DNA from: Solitalea agri
GTDB lineage: Bacteria > Bacteroidota > Bacteroidia > Sphingobacteriales > Sphingobacteriaceae
Reading direction: 5' to 3'
Length of the DNA stretch: 64,000 nucleotides
NCBI RefSeq assembly: GCF_023914155.1
Contig: NZ_JAMWYS010000036.1
Span: forward strand, 248,001 to 312,000
Shown here: positions 8,793-18,222 of the stretch, one piece after another
How positions within the stretch are numbered: position 1 is the stretch's first letter
How the letters are laid out: every line of letters begins with the position of its first letter
Notes under the pieces: generated by a model
What the model was told of the DNA's origin: nothing
The model's input: only the letters and a program-made list of their open reading frames with translations
Databases searched by the model: none
Translations under genes and position numbers: made by a program

Positions 8793-9731
8793 ATGAATAA
8801 GTACGCTACTCTACTCTCGCTATTTTTAATAATCGCAACCTATTCTAAAGGACAAAATGTACAAAAGGCAATTGAAGACCCCACCCACCCGGACACTCTT
8901 AAAACCTGGACAATCAATGGGCAAAATTCTTTGCTGTTCAACCAAAGTTCGTTTAGTAACTGGGCGGCAGGTGGTGTTAACTCATTAGCTGGTACGCTCT
9001 TGTTAGATTATAATTTTAATTACAACAAAGAACGATGGAATTGGGATAATCACGTATTGATTGGTTACGGATTAAGTAAGCAAAAGGATGTTGGTGTTCG
9101 AAAAACCGATGACCGCTATTTATTAGGATCGTTATTGGGTTATAGATTGAAGAAATATTGGTATGCATCGTTCTTTGCAAATCTTCAGAGTCAGTTTGCC
9201 AATGGTTATGAATACGATGCAGATGGAGCACGTACGTTGATTTCGGGCCCTTTTGCCCCTGCTTATTTGGCCTTTGGTCCCGGAATTAGTTATAAGAAAT
9301 CAGATAACTGGAAGGTAAATTTCTCACCACTGGCCTCCCGAATAACCTTTGTAAGTGACGACTATCTTTCTTCTATAGGTGCATTTGGAGTGGATCCCGG
9401 TAAGAATACTCGCTATGAGTTCGGCGTTATTCTTCAGGCCTACCGCAAGGATGAGATCATGAAGAATATCAACCTCGAACATATGCTGCAATTGTATTCC
9501 AATTACCTTGATAACCCTCAAAACGTAGATGTTAATTATACGCTGAACCTTTTTATGAAGGTGAATAATTTTATTTCGGCAAACTTCGGTATACAGTTAA
9601 TTTATGACGACGATACCACGTTTCCTTATACCAATGACGCTGGAGAAACAGCTTATCGCTCTCAACTTCAGTTTAAGGAAATATTTGGAGCCGGGTTAAC
9701 CTTTAAATTTAACAGTTCGAGTAAAGAATAG
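8793..9731 (+). CDS. DUF3078 outer-membrane-type protein
   Basis: A signal peptide (MNKYATLLSLFLIIATYSKGQ) precedes a beta-rich protein of 312 residues with the DUF3078 hallmark W-x-I-N-G-Q-N-S-L-L-F-N-Q-S-S-F-S-N-W-A-A-G-G near residue 45. Alternating aromatic strands and the final LTFKFN suggest a small outer-membrane beta-barrel. DUF3078 proteins are widespread in Bacteroidota and uncharacterised to my knowledge. It is a single gene bounded by terminators on both sides. Confidence 0.82.
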   Translation: MNKYATLLSLFLIIATYSKGQNVQKAIEDPTHPDTLKTWTINGQNSLLFNQSSFSNWAAGGVNSLAGTLLLDYNFNYNKERWNWDNHVLIGYGLSKQKDVGVRKTDDRYLLGSLLGYRLKKYWYASFFANLQSQFANGYEYDADGARTLISGPFAPAYLAFGPGISYKKSDNWKVNFSPLASRITFVSDDYLSSIGAFGVDPGKNTRYEFGVILQAYRKDEIMKNINLEHMLQLYSNYLDNPQNVDVNYTLNLFMKVNNFISANFGIQLIYDDDTTFPYTNDAGETAYRSQLQFKEIFGAGLTFKFNSSSKE

Positions 9732-9738
9732 GTTTCTG

Positions 9739-9770
9739 AAAGGGAGAATCGACAAAGGTTCTCCTTTTTT
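9739..9770 (+). terminator. Rho-independent terminator after DUF3078 gene
   Basis: Arm AAAGGGAGAA pairs with TTCTCCTTT, with one bulged G, and continues into six T residues. It begins about 8 nt after the stop codon at 9731. Confidence 0.75.
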
Positions 9771-9808
9771 ATTACGCCTTCTGCGTAAGTCTTCCTATTT
9801 TTACGTTA

Positions 9809-10849
9809 ATGAATCCATTACATCTTACCTGTTATTGCCTTTTTTTAGTAGTTACTTTTGGGAGTTGTAAAAGAGAAAAACATCATCAGGTTGAATCTGC
9901 ATTTTATTACTGGAAAACATCATTTAAGCTAAATGAGAAAGAACAGCAGGAGCTAAAGGCGCTGAATGTTAATCACCTTTATTTACGTTTTCTGGATGTT
10001 GACTGGGATGTGAATAGAAAATCTGCACGGCCTGTTTGCCCAATGATTTTTAATCAACAATTTCCAGCAACATTAAAACCTATTCCGGTTGTATTTATTA
10101 CCAATAAAACCCTGCTGCAAGTCGATAGACTTGCTGTAAATGAGCTGGCGGATAATATTATGCATTTTGTACGCCGCCAATGTGAGTTACAGAAAATCAA
10201 CCCTGCCGAAATTCAGATTGACTGCGATTGGACCAAACAATCAATGGTTCGATATTTTCTACTGTTGCGAAGAGTTAAAGAGCATGAATACTTAAAAGGA
10301 AAAATGCTCTCAGCCACTATCCGTATGCATCAAATTAAGTATCGAACTTCAAAAGGCGTTCCGCCAGTTGATAAAGGATTGTTAATGTGCTACAACATGG
10401 GCGATCTGCGAAAATATGGCGATCATAATTCAATTCTCGATCAGCACACCATCGAAGATTATCTGGCTAATCTTAGTAGTTATCCATTAAAGTTGGATGT
10501 GGCTTTACCCTTGTTTTCATGGTCGGTTTTATTTAGGAACCAGCTTTATGCCGGACTGCTTCGGGATCTTAAACCATCCGATTTTCAGAATGAAAAAGTA
10601 TTTGAGAAGCAGGGCAAAAGGTGTTACCAAGTGCTTAATAACGTAAATTTGAATGGGTATTTACTCAAAAAAGGAGAGGTGTTGAGAGACGAAAGTTATT
10701 CGGCCCGTGATATTATTCAGGCAGCTAAGTACTGTTCAACGAACCTCTCAACAGACAGTGTTCGTGTAATTTTATTTCATCTTGATTCATCTATTTTAAA
10801 CAACTATCATACAAATGAACTTGAAAAAATATACCATAGCTTTAGGTAG
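9809..10849 (+). CDS. Putative lipoprotein of unknown function
   Basis: The 346-residue product begins with a lipoprotein-type signal (VTFGSC, Cys20). The rest looks like an alternating beta/alpha fold: NVNHLYLRFLDVDWD, IPVVFITNKTL, EIQIDCDWTKQSM, KGLLMCYNMGD and LKLDVALPLFSW follow the strand pattern of a TIM barrel, including the D-C-D-W position where glycoside-hydrolase-like barrels carry an acid. I cannot name a family and do not claim enzymatic activity. Its last 35 nt overlap the start of the next gene, so the two are almost surely co-transcribed and translationally coupled. Confidence 0.6.
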   Translation: MNPLHLTCYCLFLVVTFGSCKREKHHQVESAFYYWKTSFKLNEKEQQELKALNVNHLYLRFLDVDWDVNRKSARPVCPMIFNQQFPATLKPIPVVFITNKTLLQVDRLAVNELADNIMHFVRRQCELQKINPAEIQIDCDWTKQSMVRYFLLLRRVKEHEYLKGKMLSATIRMHQIKYRTSKGVPPVDKGLLMCYNMGDLRKYGDHNSILDQHTIEDYLANLSSYPLKLDVALPLFSWSVLFRNQLYAGLLRDLKPSDFQNEKVFEKQGKRCYQVLNNVNLNGYLLKKGEVLRDESYSARDIIQAAKYCSTNLSTDSVRVILFHLDSSILNNYHTNELEKIYHSFR

Positions 10850-13262
10850 CATTTTCGTTTTACTCACCGGAGCTGTAATATATGGTATTGCCTGTGGAGG
10901 ATGGGAAGATCCATACGATGACCGGATTACCTTTTTTAATAATCATCTGGCTGGCGATCCTGATTATAAGCCTTTTTATTATATCGCTTACCAGTCTTTA
11001 TATGATTTTAGTGAGTCGCATGACGGAAACGTGCAAAATGTCGCCGAATGGAAAAAATACTTAAACGTTGAATCTATTGCCGATTCGATGGTTTTAAAGG
11101 CTATTTATAAGAATAATGAAGCTTCCTTCGATTTCATTAAAAGCCAAAAAACGACAGAATGGCCTGATAGTTTAGGTAAGAACGAGTTTGCTGTTGAACT
11201 GGCCAAGAAGAAGAATGCTGGCGCACTTGCTTATTTACACTTTGCAAAACAATGCGAACCGTACATAAGTGGACCTTATAATGAGTGGGAGCCTGTGCAG
11301 CATAATGTAAACGCGATGATCCAACTTATTACAGAAGGGAAGCAGTTAGTGTCAAAAATTAAGCAAGATAAATTCTTAAAGCTCCGCTTTGGATTTCAAA
11401 TTTGCCGATTGGCACATTACAGTGGCGATTATGAAGGCTGTTTGAGTTATTTTGATGCTTATGTTGCGCCAAACAAATCGGAAAGTACAGTTTATTATTG
11501 GGCGCTAGCTTTAAAGGCCGGCGCATTACGTAAAGTGGGCAGAATTGCCGAAAGCGCTTATTTGTTTTCTCGTGTGTTTAGCGAATGTAACAACAACCGG
11601 ATCATCGCCTATCAGAATGTAGGCTACCTGGCTATTTTTAATCAATACGATCATACCCAAGCGTTGCCTTTATGTAAGAATAATACCGAAAAGGCTGATT
11701 TGTTAGCTGTGGAGGCCTTAGGGAACTCAGGCCATGCACTTAAGGATTTGATGGAGGTTTATGCTTACGATGCTAAAGCTAAGTGTTTAGATGTATTGTT
11801 GATCCGTGAGATTTCAAAACTGGAAGAGTCCTATTTGTCTCCTAAAATGGCAATGGCTGATTCCAGGGATTCCTTACGATTGACTTCGGCGGGTTATATC
11901 GAATCAAAATCATTGCAGAATGAAGGCAAGTATGCTGATAGTGTATTTCGATTTTGTGAGTTGGCTGCCTCGGAAAAGAAAGTAGCAGAACCTGCACTTT
12001 GGAAGGTATCAGCCGCATACTTAAAATTTATGAAGCGTGATTTAAAGTCCGCAAGGGCTGTTTTATCGCAAGCTGAGGGAATGAAAATGTCGGCGAAGGT
12101 TAAGGATCAGTTCGAAGTATTACGATTACTGATAACCATCAATGAACAGGATAAAATGGATGCAGCCTTTGAAGCTAAAATTTATCCTTCGTTATTATGG
12201 CTTGAAAGTAAGAAGCAAGCCGAGTTAGCATACAAAGGAAATTCATGGGAAACTGATCTTCCATTTGCCAAAATCAATAAATATTTAATGCTTAGTATCC
12301 TGTCTCCTAAGTATGAAAAACAAAATGATAAGGTAAAATCGGCCTTATGTATTATGCAGAGTGAGATGGTATCTTCGAAAGAAATTAAAAATGCGGAAGG
12401 CGATCATTCTTTTAACTGGACAATTGGCGCTTCTATAAATTATTTACGTAACCAGTTGACTGCTGCGGAGATTGAAAAACTGATTCAGTTGAACTCCAAA
12501 GCCAACAAAAATGATTATGAAAAGTTGATGACCCAAACCATGAGCACGCTGAATGGCAATTTTATGAATGAATTACAAGGTACAGCATATTTGCGTGAAC
12601 ATCAGTTTGCAAAGGCTATAGTCGCGTTTAAAAAACTGCCGACTAATTATTTTGAGCAGGAACCTTATAAAACCTATTTGGCGGCAAATTCATTTGTTGA
12701 TCTGATTATTGATACACATGCGCCAACAGCTCGTGATACGAAGAAATTTACGAAACTGACCTTCGCCCAAACAATGCTTGCCTTTGAGAAAAAAGCAAAG
12801 GAAGATTCGAAGAATGCTGCTTTTTGCTATTATCAGATGGCCAATGGATTTTATAATATGAGTTATTATGGAAACTCCTGGCTGTTGGTAAGCTATTATT
12901 GGTCAACTACTGATGGAGAATATTCTGCTGACGATTTACCCTATTTAAAAGATTATTTTGATAATTATGCAGCTGAGCAATACTATATGAAAGCTCAAAA
13001 ACTTACCACCGACCAAAACCTGAAAGCCAAATGTTCATTTATGGCTGCCAAATGTTTGAGTTCGCGGGTGAAATACCCAGCGGTGGTGTATACCGAAGAA
13101 AATTGGCAGGAGAAAAACGATCAGGCTGCCACGAAATATTATGAAATGTTGATAAATAATAAATATTTCATAGACCTTAAAAAGAACTACTCAACAACTT
13201 CCTTTTATGCAAAAGCAGTGAATGAATGTAGTTATCTGAGGGATTTTGTAAGTAGAAGATAG
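10815..13262 (+). CDS. Large exported alpha-helical repeat protein, unknown function
   Basis: This 815-residue protein starts with a hydrophobic segment (about 7-26) ending GIACGGWEDPYDD, which may be a lipoprotein signal with Cys27 followed by acidic residues, although Gly at -3 is unusual. The body is rich in Ala, Lys, Tyr and Leu and reads as paired helices of a TPR-like solenoid (e.g. ALKAGALRKVGRIAESAYLF, AKAIVAFKKLPTNYF). It overlaps the preceding lipoprotein gene by 35 nt. Relatives with a Cys-x2-G-x-W start occur in other Bacteroidota as far as I recall, all uncharacterised. A surface or periplasmic scaffold is the simplest guess. Confidence 0.6.
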   Translation: MNLKKYTIALGSIFVLLTGAVIYGIACGGWEDPYDDRITFFNNHLAGDPDYKPFYYIAYQSLYDFSESHDGNVQNVAEWKKYLNVESIADSMVLKAIYKNNEASFDFIKSQKTTEWPDSLGKNEFAVELAKKKNAGALAYLHFAKQCEPYISGPYNEWEPVQHNVNAMIQLITEGKQLVSKIKQDKFLKLRFGFQICRLAHYSGDYEGCLSYFDAYVAPNKSESTVYYWALALKAGALRKVGRIAESAYLFSRVFSECNNNRIIAYQNVGYLAIFNQYDHTQALPLCKNNTEKADLLAVEALGNSGHALKDLMEVYAYDAKAKCLDVLLIREISKLEESYLSPKMAMADSRDSLRLTSAGYIESKSLQNEGKYADSVFRFCELAASEKKVAEPALWKVSAAYLKFMKRDLKSARAVLSQAEGMKMSAKVKDQFEVLRLLITINEQDKMDAAFEAKIYPSLLWLESKKQAELAYKGNSWETDLPFAKINKYLMLSILSPKYEKQNDKVKSALCIMQSEMVSSKEIKNAEGDHSFNWTIGASINYLRNQLTAAEIEKLIQLNSKANKNDYEKLMTQTMSTLNGNFMNELQGTAYLREHQFAKAIVAFKKLPTNYFEQEPYKTYLAANSFVDLIIDTHAPTARDTKKFTKLTFAQTMLAFEKKAKEDSKNAAFCYYQMANGFYNMSYYGNSWLLVSYYWSTTDGEYSADDLPYLKDYFDNYAAEQYYMKAQKLTTDQNLKAKCSFMAAKCLSSRVKYPAVVYTEENWQEKNDQAATKYYEMLINNKYFIDLKKNYSTTSFYAKAVNECSYLRDFVSRR

Positions 13263-13280
13263 GTTTTTGAAACTAATTAA

Positions 13281-13313
13281 AATAGCCCATCGTTATTGTG
13301 ATGGGCTATTATT
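13281..13313. terminator. Bidirectional terminator between convergent genes
   Basis: Perfect 11-bp arms AATAGCCCATC and GATGGGCTATT surround an 8-nt loop. The hairpin sits between the 13262 stop on plus and the 13342 stop on minus. T-rich flanks are short on either side. Confidence 0.75.
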
Positions 13314-13341
13314 CTTATAAATTCCGCAAGACTTTCTTTTT

Positions 13342-13890
13342 TTAATATCTGTCGAGTTCTTTTAACAACTCGAGGCCAAGTTCCCATTCACCCAAATTAG
13401 AATCGGAGTTGATATGGCCTACAGCACCTACGTTAATAAACTCACTTCCCCAAGATTGAGCAAAGTTATTTGCCCGCTGTAATGAAACATAATTGTCATT
13501 GGTGCTGGCTACAACTATTGATTTAAATGGTAGCCGTTCCAGCGGGATTGGTTTAAAACTTTGAATTTCCGAAGGCATTCCTTTGGCCTCAGTATCAGCA
13601 GGAGCCACCAATAAAGCAGCTTTAATTTTTCTGGAAGTACTTTGCGCCCATAAAGCAGCGGTAATACAACCCAGACTATGAGCTACTAAAATTATCGGTT
13701 TGTCATTCAGCTTATTTAACTGCTGATCGAGAGCATTTATCCAGTCGGTACTTTTAGGTTTATCCCAATCCTTTTGATCTATACGTGTAAAGCCATATTT
13801 GTTGGCCCAGTGTGTTTGCCAGTGCTGTTCTCCTGAGTTATTCAACCCAGGTATAATTACTACTTCTGCTTCAAATTCTATTTTGTCCAT
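13342..13890 (-). CDS. RBBP9/YdeN-family alpha/beta hydrolase
   Basis: The 182-residue protein fits the RBBP9/YdeN family of small serine hydrolases. It has the N-terminal VIIPGLNNSGEQHWQTHW block, the nucleophile elbow H71-S72-L-G, the acid D132 in STNDNYV and H159 in VGHINSDS. These proteins lack the lid domain of larger lipases; cellular substrates are generally unknown. No signal peptide, so cytoplasmic. It stands alone, with a heptamer-like repeat between its start and rsgA. Confidence 0.85.
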   Translation of the reverse strand: MDKIEFEAEVVIIPGLNNSGEQHWQTHWANKYGFTRIDQKDWDKPKSTDWINALDQQLNKLNDKPIILVAHSLGCITAALWAQSTSRKIKAALLVAPADTEAKGMPSEIQSFKPIPLERLPFKSIVVASTNDNYVSLQRANNFAQSWGSEFINVGAVGHINSDSNLGEWELGLELLKELDRY

Positions 13891-14011
13891 AGATTTTATA
13901 GAGTATTTACTGATTGCGAAGATAAGAAAAATAATTAAGGTAGAAGGTTGAACAAAAATATTATTCCCTTGTGCTTAATTAGGAGTTTTTGGCCATAAAT
14001 ATTCAGCCTCC

Positions 14012-14075
14012 AGTCTGTGGTCACCAGTTCCCAGCTTCCAGGTTATGTATTGTTTACTGCAGACCGGAGACTGCC
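14012..14075. repeat. Intergenic imperfect inverted repeat, heptamer-like
   Basis: The gap between rsgA and the YdeN-like gene contains CAGTCTGTGGTC-type sequence facing GACCGGAGACTG, giving an imperfect inverted repeat with internal near-repeats of CAGTCT, CAGTTCC and CAGCTTCC. The make-up resembles the repeat at 1544-1604 (CAGTC/ACTGC units). No function is evident. Confidence 0.5.
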
Positions 14076-14082
14076 GACTGAT

Positions 14083-15003
14083 CTATGCTCTTGAATCGAA
14101 ATTGTGGAATATGCTAATGTAGCTATCGTAACGAGTAGGGGCAATGTGCCCTTCCTCAACGCCTTTAATAACGGCGCAGCCGGGCTCGTGAACGTGTGTG
14201 CAATTATTGAATTTACATTGAGGGCTAAATTCGCGGAGTTCGGGAAAATAACCTGAAAGCTCTTCGGGTTCGATGTCAACAACGCCTAACTCACGGATCC
14301 CGGGAGTGTCGATAACAAATCCACCAAAAGGAAGTTCAAACATTTCGGCAAAAGTGGTGGTATGCATTCCTTTTTGGTGAACCTCAGAAATAGCCATTGT
14401 TTTTAATTGCTTCTCCGGAAATATAGCATTTATTAATGATGACTTTCCTACACCCGAATGCCCCGAAAATAACGTGGTTTTATCTTTTAACAATCCTTTT
14501 ATTACCTCAATTCCGTAACCAGTTGTGGCAGAAACATCATAACAAGAATAACCAATCTGTCCGTATAGATCTTTTATTTCCTGAAGGTATACCTTTGCTT
14601 CATCGTCATAAATATCATACTTGTTAAAAACCAGAATAGTAGGGATGTGATAAGCTTCGGAGGTTACTAAAAAACGATCAATAAAGCCCAAGGAGGTTCG
14701 AGGGGCACCTAGTGTTACCACTAAAACGGCTTGGTCCATATTGGCGGCAATTACCTGGGTTTGTTTGGAAAGGTTTACAGATTTACGGATAATGTAATTT
14801 TCTCTATCGTGTAAGTGGGCTATCAGCGCGGTAGGCTCACCGGGTTCCATTTCAAAATCCACCACATCACCAACGGCAATAGGGTTAGTGCTTTTAATTC
14901 CTTTAATCCTGAATTTACCCTTAATACGACAATCGTAATAGTTGCCATCATCGCCTAATACTATGTACCAGCTTCCGGTTGATTTAATTACTTTTCCTTT
15001 CAA
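14083..15003 (-). CDS. rsgA: Ribosome small-subunit-dependent GTPase A
   Basis: The 306-residue protein has an N-terminal OB-fold (MKGKVIKSTGSWYIV), then a circularly permuted GTPase domain in which NKYD (G4) precedes GHSGVGKSS (G1, about 180-188) and DTPG (G3). A C-terminal zinc-binding segment (C-K-F-N-N-C-T-H-V-H-E-P-G-C) follows. RsgA matures the 30S subunit in the cytoplasm. The start codon at 15003 is TTG: homologues begin exactly with K-G-x-V-x-K-S-T-G-S-W-Y, and I find no ATG in frame between it and the upstream gene's stop 10 nt away. That spacing suggests an operon with the preceding membrane protein. Confidence 0.93.
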   Translation of the reverse strand: MKGKVIKSTGSWYIVLGDDGNYYDCRIKGKFRIKGIKSTNPIAVGDVVDFEMEPGEPTALIAHLHDRENYIIRKSVNLSKQTQVIAANMDQAVLVVTLGAPRTSLGFIDRFLVTSEAYHIPTILVFNKYDIYDDEAKVYLQEIKDLYGQIGYSCYDVSATTGYGIEVIKGLLKDKTTLFSGHSGVGKSSLINAIFPEKQLKTMAISEVHQKGMHTTTFAEMFELPFGGFVIDTPGIRELGVVDIEPEELSGYFPELREFSPQCKFNNCTHVHEPGCAVIKGVEEGHIAPTRYDSYISIFHNFDSRA

Positions 15004-15013
15004 GCCTGCAAAA

Positions 15014-16483
15014 TTAGTTGATTTCGAGTAAATATCCTTTTTTTAATGTTTTTGAACGAGTTAGCGGATTCAGAAACTCGATGTTTAATAGAGAGCCGGC
15101 ATAGTGTGGTATTTCTAACTGACGTTTAATTGGCAGTTTAAGCGCTATAAGGTCATTAATATTTTCATTAGAAATAAAAAGGTAAAACTTGTTGTTCTTG
15201 TGGATTTTATCCTGAATCTGTTCTGGGTTCAATTTAGGAACTTCGTCATTTGATTGGTTATTAAAAGCACTAACTGTTGGCGTGTAAGTATAGATTTGAT
15301 CAGCAGGAATGGCCTGTTCTTTTGCCAGTAAAGCCATTTTGTAATCTGCTTGGTATGTTAATAATTGCGGATAGAAGCTGGTACTAGCCAAAAAGATGGC
15401 AGCTAAAATTGCAAATGCAGACGGAGCAATAATCCGATATAAATAGCCTTGCCTGTTTCCTCGTAAAACAATAAAGAATAAAACCGATAGGGATATAACT
15501 GAAACAATCTCGATTGCAAAATTTTGAATAGGGAAAAACCAAACATTTACCAGCAAGCAAATTAATATGAGTAGTCCGATAACTAATAATTGAATTTTTT
15601 CAAGTTTTGCCAGCATTTTCCAGTTTTGTAATTGAACCTGCTTATAAAGGAAAGAGGCCAATAAAATGGCTGTAAATGGACTTAAGACGATTAAATACTG
15701 AGGAGATTTAAACTGCGTTGCCAACAAATAAAGAAATCCAATAAAAATACCGCCAAGTGCTAATAAGTCGATGTTTGAATTTGGTTTAAACTTAGCGTTC
15801 CAAAAGGCTTTACAGTTCGAAGTCAACGCAATGAAAACAAGTATGCTCCAGGGGAAAAGGGTCCAGAGTAAAGTATAAAAGAATGAAAAGTTAAAACTTG
15901 CTGATAGTTCTTGACTACTTGAGTTTTCAAGAAATAGAATATTTTTAATAGCTGCAGGTAGAGGGCAGAAATATACAACGGTTAATGCTCCAAGAAATAA
16001 AAGGAGGCCTGATAGCCATTTCCAGTTAGATAATATTTTCCATTTATCCGAATAAAGAAGATTGCACCCGATTGCGCTCCCTATAATGACTGCAGTAATC
16101 GGTCCTTGTATGATAACTCCCAGGGTAATGGCAAGGAACAAAATAATCAGGTTAACTAGTTTTTTGCTTTTGATAAATTCAACCAATTGCCAAGTACCCA
16201 AAATTATGCTACCGGTTAAAATGGTGTCGGCCTTAATTGAACCAATAGAAAAAATTATAGCCTGCGAGGTTACAAAGATTAAAGCTGCCAATTGGCCGGT
16301 CTCTTTATTGTAAAGCGCTTGTGCCAGTCTAAAGGTCGAATAAGCGGCCAGTGCACTAAATGTGAAACAGATGACTTGGTTTAGGTCTATTGTGTTGTGT
16401 TTTACAAGAGATCCGAGCAAGTAAACGATACAACATATTGTAAAAAGAAAGAGATAGGTGCTTTTGGTAATGGGTTGATTCAT
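15014..16483 (-). CDS. GT-C-like polytopic membrane protein (ArnT/PMT-related)
   Basis: This 489-residue protein has about ten or more hydrophobic helices. Its motif A-A-Y-S-T-F-R-L-A-Q-A-L-Y-N-K-E-T-G-Q-L-A-A-L-I-F matches the third-helix region of ArnT/PMT-type glycosyltransferases, and a soluble C-terminal part follows. Relatives normally have about 50-60 more N-terminal residues holding the first external loop with its catalytic acidic pair and the W-x5-P-P-L-x-Y-W block. Here the homology starts after that loop, and no in-frame extension exists upstream. It may be a non-catalytic derivative or a distinct subfamily. A GT2 of the type that makes lipid-linked sugar donors lies divergently next door. 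Confidence 0.6.
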   Translation of the reverse strand: MNQPITKSTYLFLFTICCIVYLLGSLVKHNTIDLNQVICFTFSALAAYSTFRLAQALYNKETGQLAALIFVTSQAIIFSIGSIKADTILTGSIILGTWQLVEFIKSKKLVNLIILFLAITLGVIIQGPITAVIIGSAIGCNLLYSDKWKILSNWKWLSGLLLFLGALTVVYFCPLPAAIKNILFLENSSSQELSASFNFSFFYTLLWTLFPWSILVFIALTSNCKAFWNAKFKPNSNIDLLALGGIFIGFLYLLATQFKSPQYLIVLSPFTAILLASFLYKQVQLQNWKMLAKLEKIQLLVIGLLILICLLVNVWFFPIQNFAIEIVSVISLSVLFFIVLRGNRQGYLYRIIAPSAFAILAAIFLASTSFYPQLLTYQADYKMALLAKEQAIPADQIYTYTPTVSAFNNQSNDEVPKLNPEQIQDKIHKNNKFYLFISNENINDLIALKLPIKRQLEIPHYAGSLLNIEFLNPLTRSKTLKKGYLLEIN

Positions 16484-16576
16484 TCGGAAAACAGTGTACT
16501 TCTGAAAATAATGCTAAATGCCTATTGGTTATAAAAATTGAGGGTATCTTTAAAAAGTCAAAATTAAGATTGATTC

Positions 16577-17527
16577 ATGAATAAGAATAGTCAATTGCCA
16601 AAATTAGCATTAATAATTCCTTGTTATAATGAAGAAGAAATGTTGAAGATAACTATTGATCATCTGTTCAGGCTTTTAACTGATTACGTTGAACGTGGTT
16701 TGGTAGCTTCAGATAGTTTTGCTTTATTCATTGACGATGGCAGTAAAGATCGTACCTGGTCCATTCTTCAATCATCCTCTAATCATTTTATTAGGGCCAT
16801 CAAGTTAAGTTATCATGTTGGTCATCAGCATACGCTTGTTGCGGGGTTAACTTATGTAACCAATAACGTTGATTGCTGCATTTCTTTAGACAGTGATTTG
16901 CAGGACGATATATCGGTAATAGAAGAAATGATTTCGAATTATCAATCAGGGTCGAAAATAGTTTATGGAGTTAGAGGGAGTAGAGAAACGGATAAAACAG
17001 TAAAGCGTAGTGCGGCACATTTATTTTATAAGCTAATGAAACGCATGGGTGTTGATCTGGTTTATAATCACGCTGATTTTAGGTTGCTATCCAATAGTGT
17101 ATTAGTTGAATTACAAAAATATAAGGAAGTAAACCTCTTTCTTAGAGGGTTGTTTCCAATGATGGGTTTTCCATCTTCAAAAGTATATTACAAACGAAAA
17201 GAACGGATTGCGGGAGAAACTAAGTATCAGTTTAAACAAATGCTTAGTCTGGCAGTTAACGGAGTTACTTCTTTCTCCAATTTTCCGCTAAAGATGATCA
17301 CCTATATTGGTTTTACCGTGTTTGTTGGTACAATCATTATCAGTTTATGGGTGCTGTTTGAATGGGCATTTGGTTATACGGTGCCCGGTTGGGCCTCAAT
17401 TACCTTACCTATGTATTTTTTAGGAGGAGTGCAATTGTTGGCGTTGGGCGTTATTGGTGAGTACCTGGGAAAAATTTATCTCGAAACAAAAGCCCGTCCG
17501 CGATTTCATATAGAAGCGGAAGCTTAA
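16577..17527 (+). CDS. Family 2 glycosyltransferase, polyprenyl-phosphate type
   Basis: The 316-residue enzyme has the GT2 fold with LALIIPCYNEEEML at the start, an IDDGSKDRTW loop and the metal-binding LDSDLQDD. Two C-terminal transmembrane helices (about 232-255 and 265-290) complete the GtrB/ArnC/DPM1-like layout. Such enzymes move a sugar from a nucleotide donor to undecaprenyl phosphate at the inner face of the membrane. The acceptor enzyme would usually be a GT-C protein; the divergently encoded neighbour is the obvious candidate but seems to lack the usual active-site loop. Confidence 0.87.
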   Translation: MNKNSQLPKLALIIPCYNEEEMLKITIDHLFRLLTDYVERGLVASDSFALFIDDGSKDRTWSILQSSSNHFIRAIKLSYHVGHQHTLVAGLTYVTNNVDCCISLDSDLQDDISVIEEMISNYQSGSKIVYGVRGSRETDKTVKRSAAHLFYKLMKRMGVDLVYNHADFRLLSNSVLVELQKYKEVNLFLRGLFPMMGFPSSKVYYKRKERIAGETKYQFKQMLSLAVNGVTSFSNFPLKMITYIGFTVFVGTIIISLWVLFEWAFGYTVPGWASITLPMYFLGGVQLLALGVIGEYLGKIYLETKARPRFHIEAEA

Positions 17528-17643
17528 CACATATTAATATTTCAGAAAATTTACATTTAAAGAGGGTTGTAAGCGTTTATTTAATTTGAAATCAGAGATT
17601 TAAACTATAAATTCAGATAACTGATCAATCAATAAACTGTGAT

Positions 17644-18207
17644 ATGCAACTTCTTAAGTATTTCGCGATTTTTTTAATTGCATTAGTGGCTATATTTATT
17701 ATTCTAGGTATTTGGGCTCCCAAGGACTACCTGTTGGAAAGATCGATTGTCATTAATGCTCCCCAGGAAGTTGTATTTGATCATATGGTGCATTTTCAGA
17801 AATGGTCGGCATGGTCGCCATGGAAAAAGTATGATCCGGAGATGAAAGAAAGTTATAGCGGTGAAGATGGATCAGTTGGCTCATCTTACAGCTGGAAAGG
17901 AAATGATAACGTAGGAGAAGGGATAATCACCAATAAGAAAATCACTGATTCGAGAATGGATTACGAAATGCTTTTTATGAAGCCATTTGAGAGCCAAAGT
18001 GAAGGATGGCTGAGCGCAGAAAGAACAGGAACCACCACAACAGCAATCTGGGGATTTAAAACCCATTACGATTTTCCGTTTAATGTAATGATGATGTTTA
18101 TGGATATGGATAAAACCTTGGGCAAAAATTTCGATGATGGATTGACCATGCTAAAACGAATAGTGGAAGAGGAAGTAGATACAAAAGAAACAGTCCTTAA
18201 ACCTTAA
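17644..18207 (+). CDS. SRPBCC (START-like) family protein, membrane anchored
   Basis: One N-terminal transmembrane helix (about residues 5-25, ending GIWAPKDY) is followed by an SRPBCC fold of about 150 residues, with the characteristic ERSIVINAPQEVVFDHMVHFQKWSAWSPW opening. SRPBCC domains bind hydrophobic ligands. This subgroup, often annotated as polyketide cyclase, has no clear function. The 187-residue length is normal. It is 116 nt behind the GT2 gene, so co-transcription is uncertain. Confidence 0.78.
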   Translation: MQLLKYFAIFLIALVAIFIILGIWAPKDYLLERSIVINAPQEVVFDHMVHFQKWSAWSPWKKYDPEMKESYSGEDGSVGSSYSWKGNDNVGEGIITNKKITDSRMDYEMLFMKPFESQSEGWLSAERTGTTTTAIWGFKTHYDFPFNVMMMFMDMDKTLGKNFDDGLTMLKRIVEEEVDTKETVLKP

Positions 18208-18222
18208 ACTTCAAAATAAAAA

